From Achatina immaculata (Eukaryota > Mollusca > Gastropoda > Stylommatophora > Achatinidae): 64,000 bases of DNA. Below the pieces are notes generated by a model. That model was not told the origin of the DNA. It saw only the letters and a list, made by a program, of their open reading frames with translations, and did no database searches. The stretch spans positions 24,622,427-24,686,426 of the forward strand of contig CM019713.1 in NCBI GenBank assembly GCA_009760885.1, given 5' to 3'. A program made the position numbers and the translations under genes. Positions 39,851 through 50,629 of the stretch are shown here, in pieces (position 1 is the first letter of the stretch; the number at the start of each line of letters is the position of its first letter).

Positions 39851-40144
39851 GTATCATCATCACCATCATACTGGCTTACTTATCCTCTAAACGTGTTTCG
39901 GTGGCTGCTTTTTCTTAGGTTTTGGATAATATAAACCGGTTATATAGTAACCGACGACTTCCGTTGAGGTTTTTTCTTGTTTTTTTTTAATATGGGTAAT
40001 TTGCCGGTAATTGTTGGTCAATGCGATCATCAGAATATATAATTTGTGTTATTAAAATGAATACTGTCAGTAAAAAAACTGATAGGTTTTAGTTTGATGC
40101 TGCAAAGAAATAAATCATCATAGCTGCATCTAACTCTGTAATTA

Positions 40145-41083
40145 CGAGGGCCATGCCGGAAGTCGACAGCAAATTTCTTTTAAAAAATCAGAAATTAAAG
40201 ATAGAGAAAATATAAATGTATCACCTTAAACTGTAACCCTTTCTTCACTTTTCAACAAAATCATTTCTCTACACACATTTTCTCATCGCTCTGCAAGTTT
40301 GAAAATACCCTCCCGGTAAAATTCCATCCCAGCTGACTGAAGGCACAGACGCAGCTTTCTGGACGTTCTCTCCTGTATCGTAGTGATGGCCTCACATTTG
40401 TTCTTTCACAAAAACCGAAAAGATGGTAATCACTGGGTGCCAGGTCAGGGTTATAGGCAGGGTGTGGAAGAATTTCCCAACCTATTTTATGAATTTCCTC
40501 AGTTGAATGATGGTGTTTCTCGCAGCTTTGTGATCTTCGGTCAACAAACGTGGGACCCAGTGGGCACAAACTTTACTATAGCCTAGGGGTTCAATCATTT
40601 CATGTACTGCATTGTGTCTTATTCCAAGATTTACATCGATTTCAGATACTGTGACACGTCTGCCTTCTTTAATGATGTCGTCAGCCCTTTCCACGTTGCG
40701 ATCAGGGGAGGCAATTCGAAGGCGACCGCTGCGAGGCATATCTTGGATGCTCCTGTTTCCATCTTTGAAATGTTTCACCCACCTCCTAACACTGCTAGCA
40801 GCCATTCACACATCTCCATAAGCAAGCTGAAGTCTTTGGTGAATTTCAGCAGCGGGGATTTCCTCTTTAACGAGAAACTCAACAACAGCACGTTGACGAA
40901 ACGAAACTCCAGCACCTGCCATTTTGTCTCAGCTCCGAGTGGTCACGTGACACATGATGGTGATGTCATGTGGCCTCTACATGAAGTGCAAATGATGCAG
41001 TTAAGGTGATACATTTATATTTTCTCAACCTACGAATTCTGATTTTTTAAAAATGTTGCCCACGACTTTTGGTATGACCATCG
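40145..41083 (-). mobile_element. Internally deleted mariner with long (about 85 bp) terminal inverted repeats
   Basis: 939 bp flanked by TA (40143-40144 and 41084-41085). The ends pair for about 85 bp at roughly 80% identity (CGAGGGCCATGCCGGAAGTC at one end, CGATGGTCATACCAAAAGTC read inward from the other, both with GAGAAAATATAAATGTATCA). Minus-strand transposase begins at ATG 40922 (MAGAGVSFRQRAVVEFLVKE), has a TGA at 40806-40808, and continues MAASSVRRWVKHFKDGNRSI to LLTEDHKAARN. The middle is missing, and PHPAYNPDLAPSDYHLFGF follows at about 40420-40480. It therefore lacks the first two catalytic Asp. Confidence 0.93.
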
Positions 41084-41099
41084 TAACGGTATGTAATTT

Positions 41100-41260
41100 G
41101 ACCTAATTAGCTGATTCATGTGCGGCCTGTAGCTCGAATAAAGCCGTGGCCCTATGAAATTGGACGCCTCTGATTTAGACAGCTGGACTGACTGTGGCGC
41201 CTCTGGCCGATCTTCGACACGAGAGGCGAGTGCACTCACCACTTAGCAACACCGCCGCCT
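41100..41260 (-). other. Possible tRNA-like SINE head
   Basis: The minus strand has GTTGCTAAGTGGTGAGTGCA, similar to an A box, and TGTCGAAGATC, a weak B-box-like motif. No tail or copy elsewhere in the window was found. Confidence 0.2.
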
Positions 41261-41799
41261 TGTTATTTCAGTATATTCTCATATAATGAAACCTGTATTG
41301 TGAATGTGTTTGTTAGACTTGTGTGTTGCTAAAGAATTCTGAAAAAAAAGGTGAAACAGTTCCGAAAACAAACGTAACAATGTGTTTTTGGAAAACAAAC
41401 AAACATAACAATTTGTTTTTGGAAAACAAACAAACAAACAAAAAAGCACACAAACGAACGAAGGACGCAATCGCAGCAGTGACAGCCATTCTTTCCCCAC
41501 ACTGAATTATGGGAGATAAGTGACACCAGTCCGAGTTTGTATGAAGCGTTACCTGCTCTTGGGTGAGTACCTGCACTCTTGATGCTGAACTTACATAAGC
41601 AACTGTACTCTGTTGGCACTCCTGCAGATCGCAGTAATTACTTTTACTAATAGTGGACCACTTCTCGTAGGCTAAACCAGTTTGTGGATGATTTTGTATA
41701 GTCAAAAGTAAAGATTCTGAGAAAGTGAGTGTACTTTTGAGAAGTTTTGTGCGTTATGTGAAGATTTCTTCACTTTGGACTTTCAGGTATGTCTGCATC

Positions 41800-42435
41800 G
41801 TGAATATTGTTGGAAATTATCATCTCTTTGTGGTTTAGATTATCATCTCTTAGTGGTTTATTTTAAAGTGACATATGTTTATATCGTCTCTTAGTCATTT
41901 ATTTTGTGTGATCCTAGTGATTTATTTTGTCACCAGTTTGTCATTTTTATTTCAGTGACATTTTAAAATGTCGTATCTGTTTTATTTATCTGTTTAAAAG
42001 CTGCATATTTTAATGTCACATCTTAGTCAATTTCTTAAAGTGGCATTTCAGTGCCACTTCTCCGTCAAATTATTTCTATAGTGACATATTTCAATGTCAC
42101 TCCTCTGTCATGTGCTTAAAGTGACATTTAATGTCACCTCTTAGCAGTTCGTTTGTTGACATTTTAATACCACCTTTTTATCATTAAGTGACATATTGCA
42201 GTGTCAGGTCTTTGACTCATTCTGTGACATTTCAATGTCACCTCTTAGTCATTTAAAATTACATTTTAATATCATCTCTTATTAATTCTTTGTAAGTGAT
42301 ATTTTAATGTCACCTTGTAGTAATTCTTTCAAAATGACAAATTGTAATGTCAAGTTTTTATCATTTACAAGTAACACATTTTACTGTCATTTATTAATCA
42401 CATTTATAAACTGACATATTTTTTATTGCAGGCTC
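41800..42435. repeat. Degenerate repeat array in which each unit holds a short inverted repeat
   Basis: About ten to twelve diverged units of 40-60 bp. Most carry GTGACATTTTAATGTCAC or a near form, in which TGACA and TGTCA pair, followed by CTCTTAGTCATTTATT. The palindromic part is better conserved than the linkers. No coding potential. Confidence 0.7.
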
Positions 42436-42849
42436 TGGTTTTAATCTCTTTCTTTAAAATGCGAAAAATAAACAATGAGAAAACGAGTGCATTTATTTTA
42501 CACTGTAAATTTCCTGATATAAATGCCAATAATTATTTGCAAGGAATTCCGCAGGTATACGCCCACGCGGAAAACACGTGGATGTTATAGGCTGAGTATT
42601 TGAAAAACAAGTTCAGTAGTTCACGAATAATTTTAAAAGTTGAAGAAGAAAAAAAAAACAACGAACCAAAACAAAACGAAACACTAAGCCACACTGATAG
42701 TGATTGTTCACGCACAGAAATACTAGCACACGATAATTAGTGTATGAGTATATGACTATACACGGAGCCACTGCAGTAAAGCTGTGATATCAAAATGTAT
42801 AAACTATGAAAAAAAAAAAAACGTAGGAAAAGCATTATTACTTAAATAA

Positions 42850-42912
42850 AAATATGGGCACTAACACCATATCCCTATGTGCCTCTAAGGCATGATAGGA
42901 TTACCTTTACCT
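42850..42912 (+). mobile_element. 5'-truncated SINE 3' tail
   Basis: AATATGGGCACTAACACCAT through GGCATGATAGGATTACCTTT, nearly identical to the tail at 16640-16698. A T-run follows and then the 27-bp minisatellite. Confidence 0.8.
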
Positions 42913-42939
42913 GTTTTTTTTTAAAAAGTGTTTACCCAC

Positions 42940-43090
42940 ACTGTGATCTCTGCGCTGTTTATTGAGACTGCGATCTCTGCGCTGTTTATTGAGACTGCGA
43001 TCTCTGCGCTGTTTATTGTGACTGTGATCTCTGCGCTGTTTACTGAGACTGTGATCTGTGCGCTGTTTATTGAGACTGTGATCTCTACCT
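42940..43090. repeat. Minisatellite, 27 bp unit, about 6 copies
   Basis: The unit contains CTGTGATCTCTGCGCTGTTT and ATTGAGA. Single diverged copies recur at about 43350 and as GGCTGTGAT at 43430-43680. 27 bp is nine codons, so minus frames stay open. It lies between a SINE tail and interspersed repeat X. Confidence 0.9.
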
Positions 43091-43330
43091 GACCAAGACC
43101 ATGTCCCACCTTTCCATGGTACCCCCAGTAACTGGCTAACTGGACAGGGATCGCCACAGTTCCCATGGTGGTGGAGTCTGCTAAAGAAGCACTGCACATT
43201 CCCTGCTTTTTTTGTTGTAATCCGGGGCTGAGAAAGTAGCGGCCATAACCCGCTCCCACACCGATACGATGCTGTGCCTCAACATCTCTACAGCATCGGC
43301 TGCAAAGAACAACAGCTCGCATGTACAGAA
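43085..43330 (-). repeat. Interspersed repeat family X, copy 3
   Basis: On the minus strand it reads GTTGTTCTTTGCAGCCGATG, GGGAGCGGGTTATGGCCGCT, GTGCTTCTTTAGCAGACTC, GGAACTGTGGCGATCCCTG and GGGGGTACCATGG. It matches the copies at 27640 and 36950 in order. Confidence 0.7.
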
Positions 43331-43790
43331 GTTGGTACAAGTATTTGACACTGTGATCTCTACGCTGTTGACTGAGACGATGATCCTGTAGCTCCATACT
43401 GAAGCTACGTATTTTAACACTCTTTATTTAGGCTGTGATTTTACTTCTTTTTTTTTTACAAAATCATTCTGTATCGAGGTTTTACTTTCTTTCTTTATAA
43501 TTTTATTTTGGCACTATTTTTGAGGCTATATTTTACACCTTTAATGAGGTTATTTACTTTGAGACGATTTATTGTGACAATAAGGCTGTGATCGGGATAT
43601 TTTTTTCTTTATTGAAGCTGACTCTATTTTTTTTAAGCTGTAATCTGGACATTCTTCATTGAATCTGTAATCTGGACGCGGTTCATTAAAACATAACAAT
43701 TTTCACTCGTCAGTGTATTAGTTATTGTTGATTAAAAAGAAAAAAAAAACCACTATGTTACAAAGTAATTATTTTTACAAACAAAAGAGG

Positions 43791-43799
43791 AAAAAAAAA
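43791..43799 (-). terminator. Pol III T-run terminator of tRNA-Trp
   Basis: Nine consecutive T on the minus strand, one base beyond the discriminator base of the tRNA gene. Confidence 0.9.
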
Positions 43800-43800
43800 T

Positions 43801-43872
43801 TGACCCCGGCGTGATTTGAACACGCAACCTTCTGATCTGGAGTCAGACGCGCTACCGTTGCGCCACAGGGCC
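43801..43872 (-). tRNA. tRNA-Trp (anticodon CCA)
   Basis: 72 nt on the minus strand, no intron. The anticodon arm is TCTGA-CTCCAGA-TCAGA, with anticodon CCA. The A box is TGGCGCAACGG and the B box GGTTGCGTGTTCAAATC. The T arm GCGTG/CACGC pairs fully, and the discriminator is A. The acceptor stem GGCCCTG/CGGGGTC forms with two G-U pairs. Eukaryotic tRNA-Trp genes usually start GACC or GGCC, so the stem is plausible. CCA is not encoded, as expected for nuclear genes. The T-run terminator directly downstream supports an intact transcription unit. Confidence 0.96.
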
Positions 43873-44149
43873 TCTTGCGTCCTCTGGTTATTTGGTTGAT
43901 TAAGCAAAAAAGCTATAATATTCAGTTGTATGACATGTACATGAGAAAAATGATGTTGGGTCACCAACGCATTCAAATAATGCCTACCCTCCCGCTACAA
44001 GACAGTTTTCTCTGACTAAAGGAGCCATTACATTAAATACTGATTGGTGCAATATTATTTTATCGGTTTTGACGATCAATGACTCACAGCTGTAGTAACA
44101 CAGAGGATACAAACATTCATGAACTATTGCTTGAGGAGGATTTTTAAAC

Positions 44150-44430
44150 ATTAAATGGCAGGACAAGATCAGGAAAGAGGAGGTCTGGGAAAGGGCAGGA
44201 CAAGAACCTATGAACCTACAAATCATGTTTAGGAAGTGGAGGTGGATTGGCCACAATCTGAGGAAACCCGACACCAGCGTAGCAAGACAGGCACTGACAT
44301 GGAATCCTCAAGGAAACAGAAAATGAGAAAGACCTGGACTTACTTGGAGAAGAGAAATTATGACAGTGCTCAGAGACAAGGGATGCACATGGAAGGAAGC
44401 AGGAGTGAAAGGGGATGATGAAGTATATAA
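44150..44430 (+). mobile_element. LINE 3' coding remnant
   Basis: The plus frame reads FRKWRWIGHNLRKPDTSVAR, QALTWNPQGNRK, a TGA where GRPR would stand (CGA to TGA), then LTWRREIMTVLRDKGCTWKE and AGVKGDDEV. This is the C-terminal 'GHTLRKP-ALTWNPQGKRKRGRP-TWRR' tail common to LINE families of marine invertebrates. It is 5' truncated and degenerate, of a different family from the RTE copies here. Confidence 0.75.
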
Positions 44431-44571
44431 CTGTACACGAAGTCACTGCTGTAAAGCTATGATAAACTAAGAAAAAAAAGTAGAACAGCTTATTAATTTC
44501 TTTCTGCCATTTGTGTGTGTGTGTTTTTTTTTTTTTATTTTCCTCACTCCCTCTGTCGTTTTGTAAAACTG

Positions 44572-45152
44572 AACCATACACCTGTATCTACCTTTATTAC
44601 TAGAACCATACACCTGTATCTACCTTTATTACTAGAACCATACACCTGTATCTACCTTTATTACTAGAACCATACACCTGTATCTACCTTTGTTATTAGA
44701 ACCATACACCTGTATCTACCTTTGTTACTAGAACCATACACCTGTATCTACCTTTATTGCTAGAACCATACACCTGTATCTACCTTTATTACTAGAACCA
44801 TACACCTGTATCTACCTTTATTACTAGAACCATACACCTGTATCTACCTTTGTTATTAGAACCATACACCTGTATCTACCTTTGTTACTAGAACCATACA
44901 CCTCTATCTACCTTTATTACTAGAACCATACACCTGTATCTACCTTTATTACTAGAACCATACACCTGTATCTACCTTTATTACTAGAACCATACACCTG
45001 TATCTACCTTTATTACTAGAACCATACACCTGTATCTACCTTTATTACTAGAACCATACACCTGTATCTACCTTTATTACTAGAACCATACACCTCTATC
45101 TACCTTTGTTACTAGAACCATACACCTCTATATACCTTTGTTACTAGAACCA
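44572..45152. repeat. Minisatellite, 32 bp unit, 18 copies
   Basis: The unit contains ACCATACACCTGTATCTACC and TTTATTACTAGA. A run of variants (TTTGTTATTAG, TTTGTTACTAG) occurs twice in the same order about 190 bp apart, indicating a six-unit duplication. Confidence 0.95.
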
Positions 45153-45159
45153 GCTTTAC

Positions 45160-45750
45160 CGCAGTCTTTATCTCTTTTATCTCTATCAGTATTAACGAGC
45201 ACACAGTTGTGATGTTTCAGTGCGAACTTTAATCACACAAAAACACACAGTACGAAGAAACAGAGAAAGAAGATAAAATATGAATTCACATGAATGCTAT
45301 GTAAAAAAACAGGAATGGAAAAAAAAATAGAGCACTTAGTGTGACTTGTAAGAGGCTGTGTTCAGAAATGCGCATGGTGGAGTGTAGATAAAGTTTAAAT
45401 GGAGACATGTGATATGTGATAGGTGGGTCGTAAAGTGCGGAGGGGGTGGGGGTGGGGACCGAGAAATGGGAGAGAGTGATATAATGGTAATCTAGCCAGG
45501 AGAAGGTGGAACAGGTGATTATAGTTGGGATAGAGGGGTTGTAATCTGATGCCATGAGGAGGTTTTGAATTATGTGTAGCAAGTGAGAAAGGAGTGGAAT
45601 TTAGTCCCGAGGGAATATGCTTGTAGGAACGGGAAATGTTAGGTGTAACTGAACTGCGAGTTCAAACCATGTGTTTCAGCGTCTTATATTAATGAATGTT
45701 GCGGTTCTCAAGCGCTAGGAGGCTTCTGTCATCAGTGTGGCATTGTTTGA
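45160..45750. other. No gene seen
   Basis: Non-repetitive sequence; the minus frame at 45286-45582 has no recognisable family. The right end approaches the LINE at 45755. Confidence 0.4.
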
Positions 45751-45754
45751 TGGC

Positions 45755-46318
45755 TCAGTCATTCAGTCAGTCATTTGCATGTCCCTTGCGGAACTTTGCC
45801 TCCCTAACAGCTCTCCTGTAGGTCTCTCGGTTGTGAGCAAGATGGCCTGCTGCTGACGCATTAATTCGCAGATTATCAACAATGTCTTGCAGCCATCTTC
45901 GCCTTGGTCTTCCTCTCTTTCTTTTTTCCCATTATGTACCCTTCCAAGACTGCCTTCTCTAAATTATCATGACGTTTAATGTGTCCAAAACATTTAAGTT
46001 TTTTTCTCTTTAATCCTTTTTACTAGCCAGCCTTCTTCAATATTAAGTTCTTGTAGTATGGATATATTTGTTCTTTTTTTGTGTCCATAATATTTGAAGA
46101 ACTCTTCTGTAGCATTTACATTCAAAGGCATTTATGTGTTTCTCAGCTGTTTTGTTAAGTGTCCAGGTCTCACAGGCATATACTGCGATGGAAAAGATAC
46201 ATGCCTTAAAAAATTTTATTTTTGTGGTTCTGTCTGTTCCTCTCCACAGATTCTTTAGTTGTTTTACTTTCTGAAGAACGATAGATGTCCTCCCGTTAAT
46301 TTTCCTCATTGTATTTCG
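45755..46318 (-). mobile_element. RTE-like LINE 3' end, frameshifted (family with GHAND tail)
   Basis: The minus frame RTSIVLQKVKQLKNLWRGTD, ACETWTLNKTAEKHINAFEC and CYRRVLQILWTQKK is followed by frame damage. It then ends in KRERKTKAKM-like and CMSKG-like decay with the same 3' end as 9003-9250 and 49690-50400. The tail is (TGAC)n at 45757-45770. The 5' end lies next to the Penelope-like element. Confidence 0.85.
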
Positions 46319-46329
46319 ATTATTAGTTA

Positions 46330-47603
46330 GTCTGATGGCTGTTACAAGAAAATCAGATTTGTTTCTGTGGTTGGGGCCATTAAAATGATTAGGGACTGGT
46401 TTCGAAGCATGCTAGGTGATATCATACAGATGTTTCTGCATGTGGTCACCTAACTTTTCACCAATATAAGTTATCCTGCATCTTTTGCATACAATAACAT
46501 ATATCACATTACGGAACTCGCATGTGAACCCCTCATGGAGAGTGAGGATAGTTTTGGGAAAGGTGATTGTTTTCTTTTTCCAGACTATAGGCAGATAAGA
46601 AAACGAGGACGGTTACATTTTCTGGTGCCAACATATGCAAGGTTCCGCTTAAAGTGGCCGTTGGACGAGGATGTTCTTAAGATTTGGTTCTCGTTTATAT
46701 GCTAACAGTGGCGCATCAGAGAAAATGTCGCGAATGTCAGGGTCGAGTTGGATTAGTGGCAGATGGTGATAAAGAATTTTCTTAACCATCTAATCTCAGT
46801 CGGATGAGGTAACAGAGTTGGTTTTTTTTTCTGAATGCCACTTCACGGATCTTGTCCAGTCACAAAGATATGCAAGATAAAATAAACAAGCTAACTCAGA
46901 ATGCAAACAACATAGGACTAAAGATCAACGTAGGAAAGACAAAGTTAATGAAACAAAATGTGAACAACAGAAATGTACTCAGAGTAGATAGCAAGTTAAT
47001 GAAGGAGGCCAACGAATTTGTATACCTTGGCAGCAGAGTAGTAGAAAATGGAGACAGCACAGAGGACATCAACAGCAGACTTACTAGAGCAAACCAGGCT
47101 TTTGCAGTGCTGCAGACTATATGGAAATAAAAAAAACTAAGCATAAATATGAAAATCAGGATATTTAAGAGTAATGTTCTAAGTGTACTACTCTATGGAA
47201 GTGAATGCTGGAAAATCACCAAAACCATAGAAAACAAGTGAAATTCTTTCCAGACTAAATGTTTACGAAGAATTAGAAAGATATTTTGGCCAAACACCAT
47301 AAGAAATAACATCTTATTGGCAGAAATGCAGATGAAGCCACTGACAACAATTATTGAGGAAAGACGCTGGCAATGGTTGGGACATGTGCTCCGAATGACT
47401 GACAACTCACTACCAAAAATAGCACTAAGATGAACACCGCAGGGGAACAGAAGTAAGGGTAGACCAAAAGAGACATGGAGAAGAACAACAGAGAGGATGT
47501 TGAGCAATAGAGGGCTCACCTGGGCAAGAGCAGAAAAAAAGGCGAAGGACAGGCATTTGTGGAAAACCCTTGCTGAAGCCCCATGTGCCCTGGGCACTTA
47601 AGG

Positions 47604-47638
<35 letters not shown>

Positions 47639-48330
47639 CACGGATCACTAGTTGGATACGGCTAAATGCTTTCCAAAGGAATTTTCTGGATAGTGGTGAT
47701 GACGAAAAAATTCGAATAATTTGTTGGACTGATCCATAAAGTCCGAGTTATCCTGACATGGACGGCAAAGATCTAAGAGCTGGGAGTGTGGGAGAGTTCC
47801 TACAAGCCTCAAGATGAGAGGAGATGTCAAGTAAATACGTGTGGCGGTCAGTGGGTTTGTAAAATACAGAGATGACAAGACTGTCTGTGGCAACATATAT
47901 ATTTTGATGTTCTCATTAAGTGGCGAATTTGATAAAACTTTCTAGCTCTTCCTTTGGCATACTGGTGACTCCAATGCCATCATCGATGTACACTGTATAG
48001 AATTCTGGGAGTCTGCCAATGTAGCTTTCCTATAATCTGACTTCCAGGAAACCCACAAGTAAGCATGCATAACTGGGACCCATTTTCATTCCCATGGCGA
48101 TACCACTGACTTGGTCAAAGTATTCGCCATTGAATTCAAAGGAATTTAGGTTGAGTAATAGCTCTGCGATTCTTGTTATGGTGTCAGTGTTAGTGGTGGA
48201 GTGAGGGTCTTGATCAAGAAAATAGCGGAGTGATAAGAGGACTTGTAAGAACTCCATCCCATGCTCCCAACTCCTCCGTCTTTGCCGTCTATGTCCTCGG
48301 ACTTTATGGATCAATCCAACAAATTATTAC
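46330..48330 (-). mobile_element. Penelope-like element with RT and GIY-YIG endonuclease, degenerate
   Basis: On the minus strand the order is RT then endonuclease. RT: DTITRIAELLLNLNSFEFNG, YFDQVSGIAMGMKMGPSYAC, then the catalytic YIDD in FYTVYIDDGIG at about 47975-47992, and TDRHTYLTSPLI-like and LPHSQLLDLCRPCQDNSDF. Beyond the nested LINE: DPDIRDIFSDAPLLAYKREP, a Cys-rich KCNRPR stretch, and the GIY-YIG box NVIYVIVCKRCRITYIGEK at about 46455-46515, then KPVPNHFNGPNH. This is the architecture of EN-containing Penelope-like elements (Neptune-type resemblance is my impression). Frameshifts and stops are frequent, and the 5' end is missing. Confidence 0.9.
46852..47634 (+). mobile_element. LINE 3' fragment nested in the Penelope element, 12-bp target duplication
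   Basis: The plus frame starts DMQDKINKLTQNANNIGLKI and continues NEFVYLGSRVVENGDSTEDI. After a stop it goes on as SVLLYGSECWKITKTIENK, CLRRIRKIFWPNTIRN, RRWQWLGHVLRMTDN and SKGRPKETWRRTTE, ending at a (GA)n tail. It is a third RTE-like family in this window. The direct repeat ACTTCACGGATC at 46840-46851 and 47635-47646 marks the insertion into the Penelope element. Confidence 0.92.
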
Positions 48331-48334
48331 AATT

Positions 48335-48980
48335 TGGACATAAAAAGAGTACGAGAGATGATTTTCACAAATTACTCTGCAGTGAAATTCTTAATACATG
48401 ACTTTGATAACAGTGACAATTTTTTTTTTTTGCGAGAATTTATTGCACCTGAGGATTCTCCATACTGTTGGCCTGTCTGTCTGTCTGTCTGTACGCGCAT
48501 TAATCACAGCGAACAGAAGATGATGCAACAAAGCACGTACGGAATGGCTGATGGGTAGTTCTAACGAGTACAGAGCAACGCTATGCTCTTATTCTAGTTC
48601 AAACCAAGGTCAAATAAACCTGGACGCTCTGCTGTAGGATTGCACCATTGTTGAACTTCGTGAAGTTTCTTTGGCAGAGTGAGTGAAGCTTGGTTCGCCG
48701 CAGGATGATGATGGGCAGCACAGAAATGAAACACAGTGGCTCAACGAAATGTTTATGAATTGGTATAAACGCTTAAAGCAGGAAGAAAAAGTGTAACTGA
48801 TGAAGCTCCACCACGATAGTGCACTTCCTTATATGCAGCTACAGCAGGGGGTGGAGAGCAACTGCGGTTTGAACGTCTACTTCATCCCCGCTACGGCCAT
48901 GCTCTGGCGCCATGCAATTATCGCATATTCGGTCCATTTACAGAGATTTCAAAACTTTTCTCAGCTACTGCCCCCTCCCC
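48335..48980. other. No gene seen
   Basis: Mixed sequence with (TGTC)n near 48473-48492. No family resemblance was found in the open frames. Confidence 0.35.
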
Positions 48981-48984
48981 CCTT

Positions 48985-49170
48985 GTCTCCCTAGCGCACC
49001 ATTGTCTCCCTAGCGTACCCTTGTCTCTCTAGTGCCCCATTGTCTCCCTAGCGCCCCCTTATCTCTCTAGTGCCCCATTGTCTCCCTAGCGTACCCTTGT
49101 CTCTCTAGTGCCCCATTGTCTCCCTAGCGCCCCCTTGTCTCCATAGCGCCCCCTTGTCTCCCTAGCGCCC
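48985..49170. repeat. C-rich minisatellite, about 19-20 bp unit, 9 copies
   Basis: The unit is CATTGTCTCCCTAGCGCCCC with alternates TTGTCTCTCTAGTG and TAGCGTACCC. A C-run follows at about 49169-49179. Confidence 0.85.
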
Positions 49171-49689
49171 CCCCCCCCCAAGCACACATACAGGGGTATT
49201 TTGGAAACATTGCAACTCCAGTCCCAGACTGAAATAAAGCGAGTCACGCCCAACGGGAAGGGGCTCCCAATGCGTATAAAAGCTAAAACTCTGTTATTAA
49301 GTAATAGGTAGGGTCGCCTATTTTTCTATCATCGCCCTTTTGATCTCTCCACCGCCCCTGGGGGGGGGGAGGAGGGAGGGATATACTGCTTACCTTTGGA
49401 AACATCACCTCTGTGTGGTAGCAAGTTGACCTCTGATAATAAAGGATGTGGTGAAGACCTGGATTCTGGAGCAGCCGAAGAACATCTTCTACCAAGGAAA
49501 AAGAAGCCAGCGGAATCATACAAGAAGTGCATCAACCCTCAGGGACACTGTGGAGAAGTGATGCGATAGTTACGTTCATCTACTAACAGTTACTGGGATA
49601 AAGTGTTTAGTGCCTGTACTTTTGTTATTCTCCCTCGCGTGCGCGCGCGCGCACCCACACACACATGTCCCACCCGTAGCGTTATAGTA

Positions 49690-50400
49690 CAGGCGTAAGA
49701 CAGAATTCATTCATTCATTTGCATGTCCCTTGTGGAACTTTGCCTCCCAAACAGCACTCCTGTAGGCCTCTCGGTTGTGAGCAAGATGGCCTGCTGCTGT
49801 TGCATCCATTTGCAGATCGTCAACGGTGTCTTGCAGCCATCTTCGTCTTGGTCTTCCTCTTTTTCTTTTTCCCATTATGTATCCTTCCAATACGGTCTTC
49901 TCTAAATTATCATGACGTTTAATGTGTCCAAAATATTTAAGTTTTCTCTCTTTAATCCTCTTCACTAGCCAGCCTTCTTCAATATTAAGCTCTTGTAGTA
50001 TAGATATATTTGTTCTTTTTTGTGTCCATGATATTTGGAGAACTCTTCTGTAGCATTTACATTCAAAGGCATTTATGTGTTTCTCAGCTGTTTTGTTAAG
50101 TGTCCAGGTCTCACAGGCATATGTTGCGATGGGAAAGATGCATGCCCTTAAAAATCTTATTTTTGTGGTTCTGTCTGCTCCTCTCCACATATTCTTTATT
50201 TGTTTTACTTTCTGAAGAGCGATAGATGTCCTCCTTTTAATTTCTCTCATTGTATCTCCATTATTAGCTAGTAGCGATCCAAGATATTCAAAACTCTCCA
50301 CTTCTTCCAGTTTTTCCTCATTGATACATATTTCAGTTGCCTTGTTTGTTTTGTCAGTTGTCATCAATTTATTTCTCTTTGCATTAAGATAGAGGTTCTG
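49690..50400 (-). mobile_element. RTE-like LINE 3' end, longest copy of the GHAND-tail family
   Basis: An uninterrupted minus frame from about 50400 to 49711: NLYLNAKRNKLMTTDKTNKA, SFEYLGSLLANNGDTMREIK, ACIFPIATYACETWTLNKTA, ERKLKYFGHIKRHDNLEKTV, KRKRGRPRRRWLQDTVDDLQ and KGHANE with a stop. The tail is (TGAA)n. It is the least damaged copy and gives the reference for those at 9003 and 45755. The RT palm is absent. Confidence 0.92.
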
Positions 50401-50629
50401 CTCTTCGCTGTTCTTGCGGACAGAATGGTAAATGAAAATATGGATGCGGATCAGAGGCACGACATAAAGAAGAAGTGACATCAGATAATTCTGACTGTAA
50501 GAATGTCACAACGAAGGTGTGACTTTTTTTTTTTTTAGATATTTCAAAGTTTAAAAAAAAATCAGACAACTCGTTCAGCCTTTTCATCCAGCACAGAGCT
50601 GTATGGTTAGCGTTCGAAAGTGAGTAAAT

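Noticed and set aside
45286..45582. 98-codon minus frame as a gene
   Set aside because: No recognised family, no splice or promoter context, low-complexity end (FFFPFLFFYIAFM).
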